Under the pieces are notes generated by a model. The model saw only the letters and a list, made by a program, of their open reading frames with translations. It was not told where the DNA came from and did no database searches. A stretch of 64,000 bases of DNA from Tenrec ecaudatus (Eukaryota > Chordata > Mammalia > Afrosoricida > Tenrecidae). The position numbers were made by a program, and so were the translations under genes. Position 1 is the first letter of the stretch, and the number at the start of each line of letters is the position of its first letter. Shown one piece after another: positions 35,431 to 48,131 of this stretch. The stretch lies in contig NC_134546.1 of NCBI RefSeq assembly GCF_050624435.1, forward strand, positions 77,665,700 to 77,729,699, written 5' to 3'.

Positions 35431-38025
35431 AATATAACATTACTCCTACAAAATACACCATACAAATTCTGGCTAATATTTTAATTACAACAAATAAATA
35501 ATAGCTGAACTCCACCAAATAGTGGAGTAATTCAATTCAATATTTTCAATTTTGGTCTTAACGTTTAAATAAAAAGCCATGAGGACATCAAGAATTTAAT
35601 AAGTAAAAAAAAACAAATAAATGGGTCTAGCAAACTAGAATCAATCACCAATATATAGCATACTCAACCAAAAGCAAGACATATTGCTCCCATTAGGCTG
35701 GAATTTATTTCAGAAATAAAGTGAAGCATGAAATGAATAGAAACACATAGATATTTAATAGAAATACAGATAGATGAGAGATACAAGATATGGACAGGCT
35801 ATATAGAGAAAATTGACAGCTTAATCAATAATTCAGCAGATTGATGGACCAATGAATAGATTTATGATAGATACATAGATAGCAGAGATAGGAAAATGTA
35901 TAGATGGATGACAGAGAAAAAGAGAAACTCATTCAACAGACACCAGTGTCATTGTGCATTCAGGTTCAGGGGTTTGGGCTGAGTCCAGGCAGATGGTGTT
36001 CACAGAAGACTCTTGTCTATCCTGAGATAAACTGAAGAGTAAATGCACAAACTGCTACATGAGGTGTGTCATAAGGAGGAAGGATGTTATAAAACAATGA
36101 CTCACTCTTCAAGAGATTATCTCAAGTAACTGGGTCCCAACAACAGGAATATAGCACTTATTTGATGCGTGTGGTGAAGCAGATAAAAGTAGGTCAGGGA
36201 AGCTATGTGAGACCAGATTGTAAGCACCACGAAGGGAAGGTTGCCATGTATTGCACAAGTCTCAGGACAAACAGCACATGACCCAGATTCAAGACTCAGT
36301 ACATGGGGAGCAAGATACAGGTTTCCTAGCAGCATTTGGGCCTCCTCTATTCCATTTCCCCATGTCATGGTTTTTAGTCCTTTTCCTGTCTCTGAGAACC
36401 AAGATTTAGATGTTTTTAGCATAACTATCAACTCCAGAGAACAGAGGGAGGAGAATGAAGCATGGATTTAAGACATCTTCTCTGGGTCCTTGTTCTGTTC
36501 TTGGGAGACCCCGAGTGCATAAACCACAACCTGAGGTGCTCTCTCCACATCAGAGGAGACCTGAAGGGAAATATTTTAATATTATTTTCCATTTTTATCT
36601 TTACTCTTTCTTGTGGATTGCGTGAAGGTTTACCGAGAAGATTAATGTTCATTCAACTATTCATACTCTCTTGTTTCATTTCCTTGACTGCAATACACAC
36701 AAACTCCTGTTACAATTACCTTTTCTTTCCAAACATTCTGAATTTTCCCCTGGATAAATGTTGCCCTTTTAATCACAGAAGTTTGATTATTCTAAGGTAA
36801 TTGTATCTCCCCAGGACTATTGCTCCTTGGTAGATTTGTGGATTATTTGGAAGTTTTTCCAAGGGGTGAGTTCAGTCCCACAACTGAAAGGATGCTGACA
36901 GCCATATCCTCGGGACTTCCACAAGTCTACCCAACCAGTAAGTATAGTCTTTTTAGTTTTCTTGTGTGTGTGTGTATTGTTTCACTTTTTATCCCACTCT
37001 GCCCAAGACCTTCTAATGCTATCTTTTCCAAAGAAGTGGGTACTGATAACAAGGCACCACCTATTTCTTCTGGTCATAGAGTTCAGGAGACTCATATCTA
37101 TGATTAATTACAGCATAGGATGAATGTTTACATATGTCTTCAGTGATCATCAGTCTGGAAAGGGAGAGACAATTAGCTGCACCTCGTGTGGCTTAAAGTT
37201 CCCAGTCACTACTCTCAAAACCCAGATGTAGGACATTGTTTTTTTGGGCTGTTACGTCAGCGGTTCTTGGGGTTCCCTGAACCCCAAGGCCTCCTAAAAG
37301 AGAGAAAATTTAACCCACTGATTGTTTTCTTTAGTTTAGATCACAGTAGATCAGAGAAATATTTAGGACAGATTATGAAACTGATGAAGATGAAATATCC
37401 CCCATGTTGGACTTTTAACTTCTCATCTGAACAGAGCTCCACTGTCAGAGAGACAGTGACAAGGGCCAGGTTGACCATGAGTTTTCAGAGTGACACATTC
37501 ATCTTTGGCTTCCATCTACACAGATTTGTCTGACACTCCGAGTAAAGCTGACAGTCCCTGAGATTTGTTTCCTTCCCTCAGGCAGCAGGAAGCACAGGGC
37601 AGACCTGGGAGCTAGGACACACCTGAGAGTCTACTGAGAATGGACCATTTGGAAAATAAGGTTTTTCAAAGTCTTCACTAAGGAGACAGAGGTTCTTTCT
37701 CTCCTGGACATAATTCCATGCAAACAGTAAGGAGGGACCGTCTGTGAGGGCCCCAAGATCCTCGGGCTGCAGCCTCACACCGGGTTTCAAACCACTCTCC
37801 CCTGAGTGTGGACTGAGAGGTGCACTGAGTGGAGAGCCACAGTTCAAAACTGTCTGGGGTTAAGGTGTCAATGCCTCTGTGTTTGTGTCTTTGTGTGTGT
37901 GTTGTGTGATGTTATTAGGATCAGGTTCTGTCCCTCTCAGCAGTCCCAGGACTCACACCTCCCCTGCCTTGAGTTTTCAGGGTTATGAGGCTGGAGGAGT
38001 CTGATATGGAGGGCAAAGCACAAAT
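35431..38025. other. Intergenic, nothing firmly recognised
   Basis: Contains loosely repeated 'atagat' words at about 35740-35900. A frame opening MDLRHLLWVLVLFLGD at 36462 looks like a signal peptide but no V exon follows. No other gene. Confidence 0.45.
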
Positions 38026-38033
38026 ATGCAAAG
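38026..38033 (+). promoter_or_regulatory. Variant octamer of the IGHV5-like promoter
   Basis: ATGCAAAG, one base from the Oct-binding octamer ATGCAAAT that drives VH promoters, 104 nt before the start codon. Confidence 0.6.
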
Positions 38034-38136
38034 TGGAAGATATCCATTTTATACCCACAGGCTACCTCCACAGAAGAAGCACCCTCATCACTCAGCTGCG
38101 GACCCCAGTGTGATTCCTTTCCATTCTCCTTGCAAG

Positions 38137-38569
38137 ATGGGCTCTGCCACACTAGTTCTCCTCATTGCTCTTCTCCCAGGTCAGGATCGCCACAGGGTCT
38201 GAGATGAATGGAGGGGAGTGTGTGAAGAGGCAATCTCTGATATCTGAATCCTATTTCTACAGGTGTCTGTGCCCAGGTGCAGCTGGTGCAGTCTGGGGCA
38301 GAGGTGAAGAGACCTGGAGAATCTTTGAGGATCTCCTGTAACCCATCTGGGTTCAGCTTTATTAGCTACTATTTTCACTGGATTAGGCAGACAACTGGAA
38401 TAGGCTTGGAATGGATAGGAAGGATTGTTCCTAGTGATGCTGACACCAGGTACAACCCATCCTTCCAAGGAAAAGTCATCATCTCCACAGAAAACTCCAT
38501 CAGCACCATGTCCCTGCAGTGGAGCAGCCTGAAGAACTCAGACACGGCCATGTATTACTGTGTAAGACA
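38137..38569 (+). CDS. IGHV: IGHV5-like immunoglobulin heavy variable gene, intact
   Basis: A germline V segment whose product, after V-D-J joining in B cells, forms the antigen-binding domain of heavy chains. Two exons: leader 38137-38179 ([14 protein letters not shown]) with donor gtcagg, an 83-bp intron, then 38263-38569 after 'tttctacag'. The mature region starts [18 protein letters not shown] and keeps the first Cys, FHWIRQ with the core Trp, [16 protein letters not shown] and TAMYYCVR with the second Cys. [16 protein letters not shown] and the PSFQG motif mark the IGHV5 family. There is no stop or shift, splice sites are sound and a recombination signal follows directly. Likely functional. 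Confidence 0.93.
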
Positions 38570-38609
38570 CACAGTGTGAGAACCCCCTTCCTGAGAGGGG
38601 CAGAAAACC
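38570..38609 (+). other. Recombination signal sequence of the IGHV5-like gene
   Basis: Perfect heptamer CACAGTG (38570-38576) and nonamer CAGAAAACC (38601-38609, six of nine consensus bases). The spacer is 24 nt, or 23 if the nonamer is read one base earlier. This is the 23-type signal used by RAG1/2 at VH genes. Confidence 0.85.
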
Positions 38610-39260
38610 TCAGCCTGATGCAGCTGCAGAGCAGGAGTCTCAGAGCATCTCTCAGTTCAGCAGAAGAGGAAAAGCTGTCTGCTGTCTCCTAGCGAGTGAG
38701 AGCATGAAATCATGTCACAGGCCACTGACATGACAGGGAGGTATCTCGCCACATGGGGCCACTGATGCCTTTTATTGGATTGGATTCCCCTGGAGTAGCC
38801 CAGTCTGTGACAGCTGAATAACAGCAGTGCTGTAGAGCAGATGAGGTAAAGTTTTGTTTGAAATTCTCAGAGTTCAGCCCTTGCTGCCCTTGAAGAATGA
38901 GCAGGTATTTGTTTTATAGGACAGAAAAACCTCAGCTCAAATCCTGGCCTTTTTCTCACCAACCATTCCCGGTATTATTACAACTTCTTCCTGATAAGTA
39001 GCAACAATCACCTCGAATGTCCATTTGTTTGCCCTCTAACTTGATTCATCTGCCTGCATTCAAATTGATTTGCAGAGAGCTTTATAAAACTCTCCTGGTG
39101 GAGCAGTGGCGCTGTGACATTAACAAACAGCTCATGGATCCCAGACCTTACACCAGTCAGTTACACTCATAGGGAAATACTTGGTATAGTTTCCTGGTTA
39201 AAAATGACCTCTCCAGAAGGAGACTTGAGCCTGCTGATCCAGGATGTACTTGGTTCAGAA

Positions 39261-39502
39261 ATGTTTGCCTCCTTCCTTCCCATCTTTCTCCTGAAGATGC
39301 TGGTCCTATCATGGGGTCAGTGTCAGGGAGAGAGTGTTTTGGGTTGATTAGACTCAGGCACCCAGGGAGAGGCCATGATGTTCAGGGATATCCTACTTGT
39401 GGTCACTGTAGTGCTGACCTTGACCCTGCCAAGAAACAGTTCTCCCTACCCCTGACCTCTGTGAGCACTGAGGACACATCTGTCTATTTCAATGCAGGTG
39501 GA
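39261..39502 (+). pseudogene. IGHV: IGHV6-like pseudogene lacking FR1 and CDR1
   Basis: The leader exon 39261-39315 is open (MFASFLPIFLLKMLVLSW) with a GTCAGTG donor, closely matching the IGHV6 leader. The V exon is truncated: sequence resembling FR2 (att aga ctc agg..cca ggg aga ggc) follows the donor by only about 20 bp, so FR1 and CDR1 are deleted. FR3 is recognisable (KKQFSLPLTSVSTEDTSVYF) but the conserved Cys is replaced by Asn. The heptamer site reads cacagag (39503-39509). Downstream flanking sequence resembles that of the IGHV6-like unit at 60.1 kb, so the two are duplicates. Confidence 0.82.
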
Positions 39503-39889
39503 CACAGAGAGGGCAGTCAGTGTGGCCCTCACAGGACAGCTCTGGAGTTGGACTGCATGGGGCATTCCGACCAGCAAGGCGAGTTCAAGAGAAAGAAGCC
39601 CAGGATGCAGGAGCAGGTAGATTGCTGAGCACAGGTGGGGCTTTCTGCTGTGTCTTGAGTTGCTTTTGTTCCCACAGTTCTCAAAGATATCCAGGGGAAA
39701 CTCTATTTACAATTGTAGGAGTGTACTTGTGTCTCCTAAATTGTAACAAGAACCTCTCACTGACATCAAGTTGACTTTCTACCCAAAGTGACCTTATAGG
39801 ACAGGCTTGAACTACCTCTGTAAAAGGTATTTGCAAAGAAGTGGCTGGTCTTCACATCCAGGGGTACATATGGTAGCCAATTTAAAAGG

Positions 39890-42060
39890 AGGGGTGGAGA
39901 GGAAAGGGAAAAAAAGAGATGTGTGGCGGGGGTATAGGCACAGACCCACCCAAGGGGAAGATATTGTTTTTGTCTCCACAGGGAAAGAGGGACCAGACTG
40001 AAATCCATGTGTTCTGGGATGTGAATGCACCCTGATGGCCTGGAGTGGGGAGCCAGGGGAGGGGCCTGAGGGCTCTGTCCCAATACCAGCTACATGGACA
40101 ACTTTAGAGGATGGCACTAAAGCTGCAGCTGGGGAGAGGGACATGTCTGATCAGAGCACATGGGAGCAAATGAAAGGGGAGAAAGAGAGAGTGGAGCACA
40201 ACCTGGCACACCAGGCCTGGAAGGAGATATCCCTGCTCTGAACAGCCAATGCACAGAGTGAACCATATGGCTGGCCCAACTATGAGACACGACATCGCTC
40301 ACGGATCCATGGACCTACAGAGGACCACACTGAAGACTCCGTGTCAGGATTGGCCCGGACTGACCCCACGACACCGAGGTCAAATACTAAAGACATTCAG
40401 CAGAGCAATGGGGGGAGCAGAGCAGGGAGTTTCCAATTGGGGTGCAAAGGATAGACTTTGGGGCCAGCGCGTGGCACCCCATTGGACTTGATTGCAGGAA
40501 ACGCCTATAGGTGAAAAATCAGACCTTGATCTATTTAAAGGTTTATTTTTTTCTTTTAAAATTTCTTCCTTTTCTTTTTTTTAATTAATTTATTCTTTTA
40601 TGAGTCATTGGGGGCATTTTTGGTGATGATTGTGTTCTCTTTTGTTGTTTTGTCTTGCTATGCCTTGTTTTTTGGGTGCATATTATTATATCTGCAGATC
40701 TATCTAGATAAGATAGTCTGGATGAATAGCCTGTATGGATAAAACAATGTGACCTATGGTTCCAGGGGACATGGGAGAGGGGGAGGTGGGGGTAAGAAGG
40801 TGCTTTTGACCAACCCAGGGACAAGGGAGCAACAAGTGATCCAAAATTAGTGGCAAGGATGGTGTGAGAGGCCTGGTAAGGGGAATGTAACCAAGAGAAA
40901 TTACTGAAACCCAAATGAAGGCTGAGCATGACAGTGGGACAAGAGTAAAGGAAAAGAAATAGAGGCAAGAACTAGGAGACAAAGGGTATTTATAGAGGTC
41001 TAAATACAGGCATGTACATGTGTAAATATATTTGTATATGACATTGGGGAAATAGATCAATGTGCATATATTTATAGGTTTAGTAATAAGGTAGCAGATG
41101 GACATTGGACCTCCACTCAAGTAGTTACTCTATGCAAGAACACTTTGTTCTATTAAATTGGCATTCCATGATGCACACCTTCCAAACCCGATTGCTGAAG
41201 ACAAATGTGTGCAAAATAAAATGTGGTGAAGCAAGCTGATGGTGCCCGGCTATCAGAAAATATAGCATCTAAGGTCTTAAAGGCTTGAAAGTAAACAAGC
41301 AGCCATCTAGTTCAGAAACATCAAAGCCCACATGGAAGAAGCACAACAGCCTGTGTGACCAGGAGGTGTAAAGGGGCCAGGTATCAGACAGCAAAGAACA
41401 AAAAAATCATATCAGTGTGTGCCCACATTACCGATATGATCACTAAAGACAAATGTGTGCATAAACAAATGTGGTGAAGAAAGCTGGTGGTGCCTGGCTA
41501 TCAAAAGATGCAGCCTCTGAGATCTTAAAGGCTTTAAGGTTAACAAGTAGTCATCTATCTCAGAAGCATCAAAGCCCACATAGAAGAAGCACACCAGACT
41601 GTATGACCACGAGGTGTAGAAGGGACCAGGTATCAGACCTCAAAGAACAAAAAATCATATCCAGGAGAGTGCACCTTCCAGATATGATCACTGAAGAAAA
41701 ATGTGTGCATAAGCAAATGTGGTGAAGAAACCTGGTGGTGCCCAGTTATCAAAAGATATAGCGGCTGGGGTCTTAAAAGTTTGAAGATAAATAAGTGGAC
41801 ATCTAGCGCAGAATCACAAAGCACACATGGAAGAAGCACACCAGCCCACGTGACCTCGAGGTGTTGAAGGGATCAGGTGTCAGGCATCAAAGAACAAAAA
41901 ATCACATCATTGTAAATGAGGATTAGTGCAGAGTTGGAGACCCAAAGCCCATCTGTAGGGAACTGGATATCCCCTTACTGAATGGTAGCGGGGAACAGAT
42001 GAGCCAATCAGGTTGCAGGGTGGCAATGATGAAACATACAACTTTCCACAAAGGAAAATA
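39890..42060 (+). mobile_element. Family T retroposon, long sense copy with triplicated module
   Basis: Contains the 5' part (39940-40450, also found antisense at the ends of segments A and B), a middle part with 'atagaggtctaaatac' and 'ggtttagtaataaggtagcag', then three tandem copies of a module of about 250 bp ('ctgaagacaaatgtgtgca' at about 41191, 41439 and 41691), and a 3' part broken near 42060. No frame of real length. Confidence 0.8.
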
Positions 42061-42459
42061 CAAATATAGTTCACAAAATAAGTGATATGAAAATGGCAAG
42101 CTTATGCCCTGTTGGGAGTGGGAAAAGTGTGAGTACAGGGCCTGAGTATGTGGGGTGATCAGGCAGTCCCATTGAGTTCCTGCTGTCACCAGAGACATTG
42201 TATGTTACTTACTGCATAGCGTGGTGTCTATTAACAATTTTCCATCCTCTGCTCTCTGAAAATTAATGACTTTCTTAATTTCTAGTATTGTGATGAAGGT
42301 AAAACAAATTTATTTTGTTTTTAACTTGACATTTAATTTGAGAACTATGACTGTTTCTCAGAAAGTGAACTTTTTCATAAATGCTATCTGTTTCTGAGAG
42401 TTAGTAAAAATTATATCAGAAGTAGAGAATATTTAAGAATAAATATATATTTTATTCAA

Positions 42460-44165
42460 ATGAACAACAAGTGATCCAAATCAGTGGTGAGGAGGGTGTA
42501 GAGGATTTGATCAGGGGTACTATAATTCCGAGAGGAATTACTGAAACCCAAATGAAAGCTGAGTATGATAGTGGGACAAGAGGAAAGGAAAATAGAGGAA
42601 AGAAATAGGAGGCAAAAGCCATTTATAGGTGTCTAAATAAAGGCAAGTACATATATAAATATATTTACATATGATGATGGGGAAATAGATCTATTTGCAT
42701 ATATTCATAGGTTTAGTATTAAGGTAGCAGATGGACATTGGGCCTCCACTCAAATACTCCCTCAATGCAAGAATACTTTTTTCTGTTAAACTGGCATTCC
42801 ATGATGCTCACCTTCAAGAAAATGTTGCTGAAGAAAACGCAGGTGCATAAGCAAATGTGGAGAAAAAAGCTGACGGCTATCAAAAGATAAAGCTTTTAGG
42901 ATCTTAAAGATTTGAAGGTAAACAAGCGGCCATGTAGTTCAGAAGCAACAAAGCCCACATGGAAGTAGCACACCAGCTTGTGTGATCACAAGGTGCTGAA
43001 GGGATTAGTTATCAGGCATCAAAGAACAAAAAAAACCCTTATTATTATGTGCACACCTTCCTGATATGATCGCTGAAGGCAAATGGGTATGTAAGCAAAT
43101 GTGGTAAAAAAAACTGATGGAGCCTGGCTAACAAAAGATATAGCATTTGGGGTCTTAAAGGCTTGAAAGTAAACAAGCAGCCATCTAGCTCAGAAGCAAG
43201 AAAGACCAAAATGAAGAAACACACCAGCCTGTGTGACCACGAGATATCAAAGGGATTAGGTATCAGACATCAAAGAACAAAATTATACCATGTGTGCTCA
43301 CCTTTGTGATATGATCACTGAAGACAAATGGGTGCATAAGGAAAATTGATGAAGAAAGCTGATGGTGCCTGGCTAACAAAAGATAAAGCATTTGGGGTCT
43401 TAAAGGCTTGAAGGTAAACAAACGGCCATCTAGCTCAGAAGCAACAAAGCCCACATGGAAGACACACACAAGCCTGGGGGATCAGGAGGTGTCCAAGGGA
43501 TCAGGGATAAGGCATCAAAGAACAAAAAATCAAGCATTGTGAATGAGAGGGAATGCAGATTGGGCACCCAAGACCCATCTGTAGGCAACTGGACATTTCC
43601 TTACAGAAGGGTCCTGGGGAGGAGACGAGCCAGTTAGGGTACAGTGTAGCAATGATGAAACATACAACTTTCCACTAGTTCCTAAATGCTTCGTGCCCCT
43701 CCCCCTTCCCCACTATCATGATCCCAATTCTACTTTGCAAATCTGACTAGACCAGAGGACGTACACTGGTACAGAAAGGAACCAGAAACACATGGAACCT
43801 AGGACAGATGATAGCTTCAGTACCATTGCTGAAAGTGGCAATACCGGGAGGGTGGGGTGAAAAGGGGGAACCAATTACAAGAATCTACATATAACCTCCT
43901 CCCTGGGGATGGACAAACAAAAAGTGGGTAAAGGGAGAGGTCAAAAAGTGTAAGATATGATAAAATAATAACACTTTATGACTTATCAAGGGTTTATGAG
44001 GGAGGTGAGAACAGGGAAAATGAGGAGCTGATACCAAGGGCTCCAGTAGAAAGCAAATGTTTTGAGAATGATCATGATAACAAATGTACAAATGTGCTCA
44101 ACACAATGGATGGATGTATGAATTGTGAGAAGAGTTGTATGAGCCTCCAATAAAATGATGACTAT
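42460..44165 (+). mobile_element. Family T retroposon, second sense copy with triplicated module
   Basis: Repeats the middle part from 'caagtgatccaaatcagtg', then three modules of about 240 bp (anchors at about 42826, 43068 and 43311), then the complete 3' part to 'gagcctccaataaaatgatg' at about 44160. AATAAA sits at the terminus. Confidence 0.82.
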
Positions 44166-45519
44166 ATATATATATAATTTCTGGAGACTGGAAGTTCAAA
44201 TTTTACTCTTTATTTTGAACCGACTTTTAAAAGTCAGCATACTTCATTAAGACTCTAAGCACTCTCCTTCCTCCCAGCTCCCCTCACAACAAGCTGCCAG
44301 GAAGAACATTTACTCTCTCTCCCAATAGCTAATGTCAAAGCAAAACACATTTTAAAAATGTTACATGACTCAGTCTTTTATAGTAGCCTTGATATTGCCT
44401 TGGTCACTTCAGCCAAATGTATTAAAGATCAAGGGACTGGAATTTTCTTTTAATTTCCAGGATCCTTCTGCATTTAAACTTTGAAAACGTTCTTTGTGAA
44501 TCATTATAATTGTTATTGTCCATTCCTGCATTGCTTCCCCCCCCTTTCAGTAAACTCTTTAATTTTTCACTGTAGATCTAATTTGGTCTTTGGAAGGAGG
44601 AACATAAAAGGAAATCATATGCCTATTTCTTGGCCATTGATGTCAACCAATTACTTCTAAATCCCTTTTTAAAAAGACAGACAGAAAGAAAACAAACAAT
44701 AAATGACAATAAATTTACCATTTCTGGGAAAAAGTTATCTTTGATAACTAATCTCCTGTGGCAAGATTATATTTGTTGTGAATATAACATAGTAGCTAAG
44801 GTGATTCTGACTACAGTATAAGAACAATTATGAGCATTGAACAATCTGTTTGAGATCATTGTCCAACCTGCTTAATGTTGTGTCACAATGTAAATTCCAC
44901 AGCCTGTCCAAGGAACTTCCCCTTGGATATCAGATATTGCCACAGATGTTGTAGTGCCTCATTTATTGCCCATAATTCTTCTGCATTTTTCTTCCTGATA
45001 ACCTGTATCTATTAAGCGATTTTGTCCCAGAAAAATATTCCATTACACAAAATGAGTATCATTTTTGACTAAATCTGCCCAGGCAAACAAATCCACAAAG
45101 TCATCCCCAACCTTCAGGTTATAGGTCACATGGAACAAAAGGACTTTGTTCAAGGAACCAAAAGTCACCATAGATACATCACCAGACTAAATAAGTAGAC
45201 ATGTGGAATCAAGAAGTACAAGGAGCCATAATTTATTAAGAATTATAGTCCTGTTTTAATCCCGATTCATGCTAATCCCTGTGAAATGTTTCATATCCAT
45301 ATCCTACAAATTTTCTTATTGGTATACTTTTCTAAAACTGTAAACTTGGCTCACGATTATTTTTTAGGAGCTTACATTGGGGAATCTTCTGGCTCAGTCC
45401 TTGCTTGATCCAAGGAAAGCAGACCCCTTTCACTTTCATGCAGCCCCTGTCTTTTTCTCAGCAAGAGCCTTTTGGTAACATGTTATATCTTTCCTTGTGC
45501 TGAGTGCGTTTGTTTGTTT
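44166..45519. other. Intergenic, nothing recognised
   Basis: Starts with a (TA)n tract at about 44164-44177; otherwise no gene or clear repeat. Confidence 0.5.
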
Positions 45520-47480
45520 TTAAATCATTTTATTAGGCTCATACAACTCTTTTTTTCCATCTTATAAAATCATTTTTAGGGGCTCATACAACCTTTATCA
45601 CAATCCATACATGCATCACTTGTGTAAAGCACATTTCTACATTCATTGCCCTAAAATTCTCAAAACTTTTGCTCTCCACTTAAGCCTCTTGTATCAACTC
45701 CTCATTTTCCCCCTCCCTCATTGCTCCTCACTCCCTCATAAACCCTTGATAATTTATTATCTTGTTATGTCTCACACTGTCCGACATCCCCCTTCACCCA
45801 CTTTTCTGTTGTCCATCCCCCAAGGAGGAGGTTATATGTAGACCCTTGTAATCAGTTTCTCCTTTCCACCCCACTCTCTCTCCACCCTCCAGGTATCAGC
45901 AGTCCCACCACTGGTTCTAAAGGGATCATCTGTCCTGCATTCCCTGTCTTTCAGCTCTTATATGTACCAGTGTACATCCTCTGGTCTAGCCAGATTTGTA
46001 AGGTAGAATTGGGATAATGATAGAAGTCGGGGGGTGGGGGAGGGAGCATTTAGGAACTAGAGGAAAGTTGTATGTTTCATCTTTGCTACACTGCACCCTA
46101 ACTGGCTTGTCTCCTCCCCACGATCCTTCCATAAGATGTCCAATTACCTACACATGAACTTTGGGCCTCCGCTCTCCACTCACCCTCATTCACAATGATA
46201 TGATTTTTTTGTTCTTATGATGCCTGATAACAGATCCTTTTGACACCTCATGATCGCACAGGCTGATGTGCTTCTTCCATGTGGACTTTGTTGCTTCTGA
46301 GCTAGATGGCCGCTTGTTTACCTTCAAGCCTTTAAGACACCAGATGTTACATCTTTTGATAACTGGGCAACATCAGTTTTCTTCGCCACGTTTCCTCATG
46401 CACCCATTTGTCTTCAGTGATTCTATCAGGTAGTTGAGCCTATCAGGTAGTTAAGCTGGGCACCATCAACTTACTTCACCACATTTACTTATTCACCCGC
46501 TTTGTCCTCTGTAATTGTGTTGGGAAGATGACCATCATAGAACTCCAGTTTAATAGAAAAAAAGTATTCTTGCTTGAGGGAGTACTTGAGTGGAGACCTT
46601 ATGTCCATCTGCTGCCTTAATACTAAACCTATAAATATATGCACATAGATCCATTTCCCCATCCTCATATATAAATATATTTACATATGTACAGTGCCTT
46701 TATTTAGACTTCTATAAATGCCCTTTGCCTCCTAGCTCTTTCCTCTATTTCCTTTGAATTTCTTCTTGACCCACTATCATGCCCATTCTTCATTTCGGTT
46801 TCAGTAATTCGTCTTGGTTACGTTACCGTTGATCATGCCTCCCAGGCCCCCTACACCCTCCTCACCACCGATTTGGATCACTTGTTGTTCCCTTGTCCTT
46901 GGGTTTGTTCACACCCCTACCTTTCCCCCCACCTTCCCCTCTCCCATGTTCCCCCGGAACTGTCAGTCCCATTGTTTTCTCCTCCAGATTGTTCATCCAG
47001 CCTATCTTATTTAGACAGACCTGCAGAGATAATAACATGCACAAAAACAAGACAGAGCGAAAGGAAGCAACAAAAGAAAACAAAGCAACAACACCACCAA
47101 CAAGCCAATGACAACAAAACAAAACAAAACTACAAGAAAGGAAAGCTTGCAATTAGTTCAAGGACTGTTTGTTGGCATTTAGGAGTGTTTTCTGGTAGAG
47201 TGTGATGGGGCACCAAGCCCTGGCCCTAAAGTATATTTTTGATATTCCCTGGGGACTTTGTTGCTCTGTCCCCCTTACTGTTCTGTTACATGCCCTTAGT
47301 ATTTTGCCTCGGTGTGGTGGGATTAGACCGGGTGGAATTTCCGCACTGTGTCTCCAGTGCTTTCCACTGTAGGGCTCTGGGTCAGTGAGGGATGCCATGT
47401 GTCATAGGGGGGCCAGCCATAAGGTCTTTTGTGTGAATTAGCTGCTCTGAGCGGGAATTGGCAACCTTCTTAAGAGGGCA
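45520..47480 (-). mobile_element. Family T retroposon, long antisense copy
   Basis: Begins with the antisense 3' terminus ('ggggctcatacaac'), passes through the module region (46190-46560), the TATA-rich middle (46640-46700), a pyrimidine-rich stretch, an A-rich 'acaaaacaaaac' region, and the antisense 5' part ('ccctggggactttgttgctc', 'gggtcagtgagggatgcc'). It shows the full order of the family in one piece. An additional short antisense tip at 45520-45546 suggests nesting. Confidence 0.8.
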
Positions 47481-47594
47481 TTTTGAAGCTGTTTCTGAGG
47501 TGTGGTCTTGCAAGCATGCCCTTGGGGGCAATCATGAACCCAGGAAAAGGCTGACCCCCTTCTAGGAAATAGCTTCTCTGCCTCTCTCTCTCTC

Positions 47595-47642
<48 letters not shown>
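47595..47642 (+). repeat. (GATA)12 microsatellite
   Basis: Twelve uninterrupted GATA units preceded by a CT run. Confidence 0.97.
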
Positions 47643-47643
<1 letters not shown>

Positions 47644-47783
47644 ATTATAATCAGCTAACAGTGGAGTTTGCTGGACTGAGATTCCCTAGCTTCAAATTTA
47701 GAAATGAAAAGAATATGATGAACGAGAGAGATAAACAATGGATATATGGCTGGTTCCCTGGGCAGGACGTCTTGTGTTTGCAG

Positions 47784-48092
47784 ATGTCCAGGGCAAAGTG
47801 CACCCGGTAGAGTCTGGGGGAGACTTGAGGCAGTCAAGGGCCTCTCTCAGATTCTGTTGACCTGTCTCTGCATTCCCCACCAGCAATTTTGACACGAATT
47901 GCATCTGCCAGTGCCAGGGAAGGGCTTGCAGTGCCTCTCAGTTACTGGTACTAATGTTGGTACTAAATCCTACATACACTAGATGCATGCCTGCTGAATT
48001 TCAGTCCCCAGAGAAAATGACAAGAACATTCCCCATATGAAAATGACCAGGCTCAAAGTTAAGGATACAGCCTTGGATCAGAGAAACAAAAA
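47784..48092 (+). pseudogene. IGHV: IGHV3-like V pseudogene
   Basis: The exon begins after the acceptor 'tttgcag' with an IGHV3-type second leader part (ATGTCCAGGGC). FR1 reads as V(E)SGGDLRQS and then meets a TGA just after the first Cys. The FR2 core Trp codon is TGC, and FR2/CDR2/FR3 are blurred with loss of frame, though 'cagggaagggcttgcagtg' and 'ccccagagaaaatgacaaga' still align to IGHV3. No leader first exon was found. A decayed recombination signal follows. Confidence 0.8.
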
Positions 48093-48131
48093 CACAGTAA
48101 TGGGCATCATTAAGCATCTGTATCCAAATCT
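48093..48131 (+). other. Remnant recombination signal of the IGHV3 pseudogene
   Basis: Heptamer cacagta (one mismatch), a 23-nt spacer, then tccaaatct (five of nine nonamer bases). Confidence 0.6.

Noticed and set aside
36462-36800. Signal-peptide-like frame MDLRHLLWVLVLFLGD as a possible orphan V leader
   Set aside because: No donor at the right place and no V exon or recombination signal within the next kilobase.
47595-47642. GATA repeat or family T module arrays as a CRISPR-like array
   Set aside because: Simple tandem repeats in a mammalian genome; no direct repeats with unique spacers.
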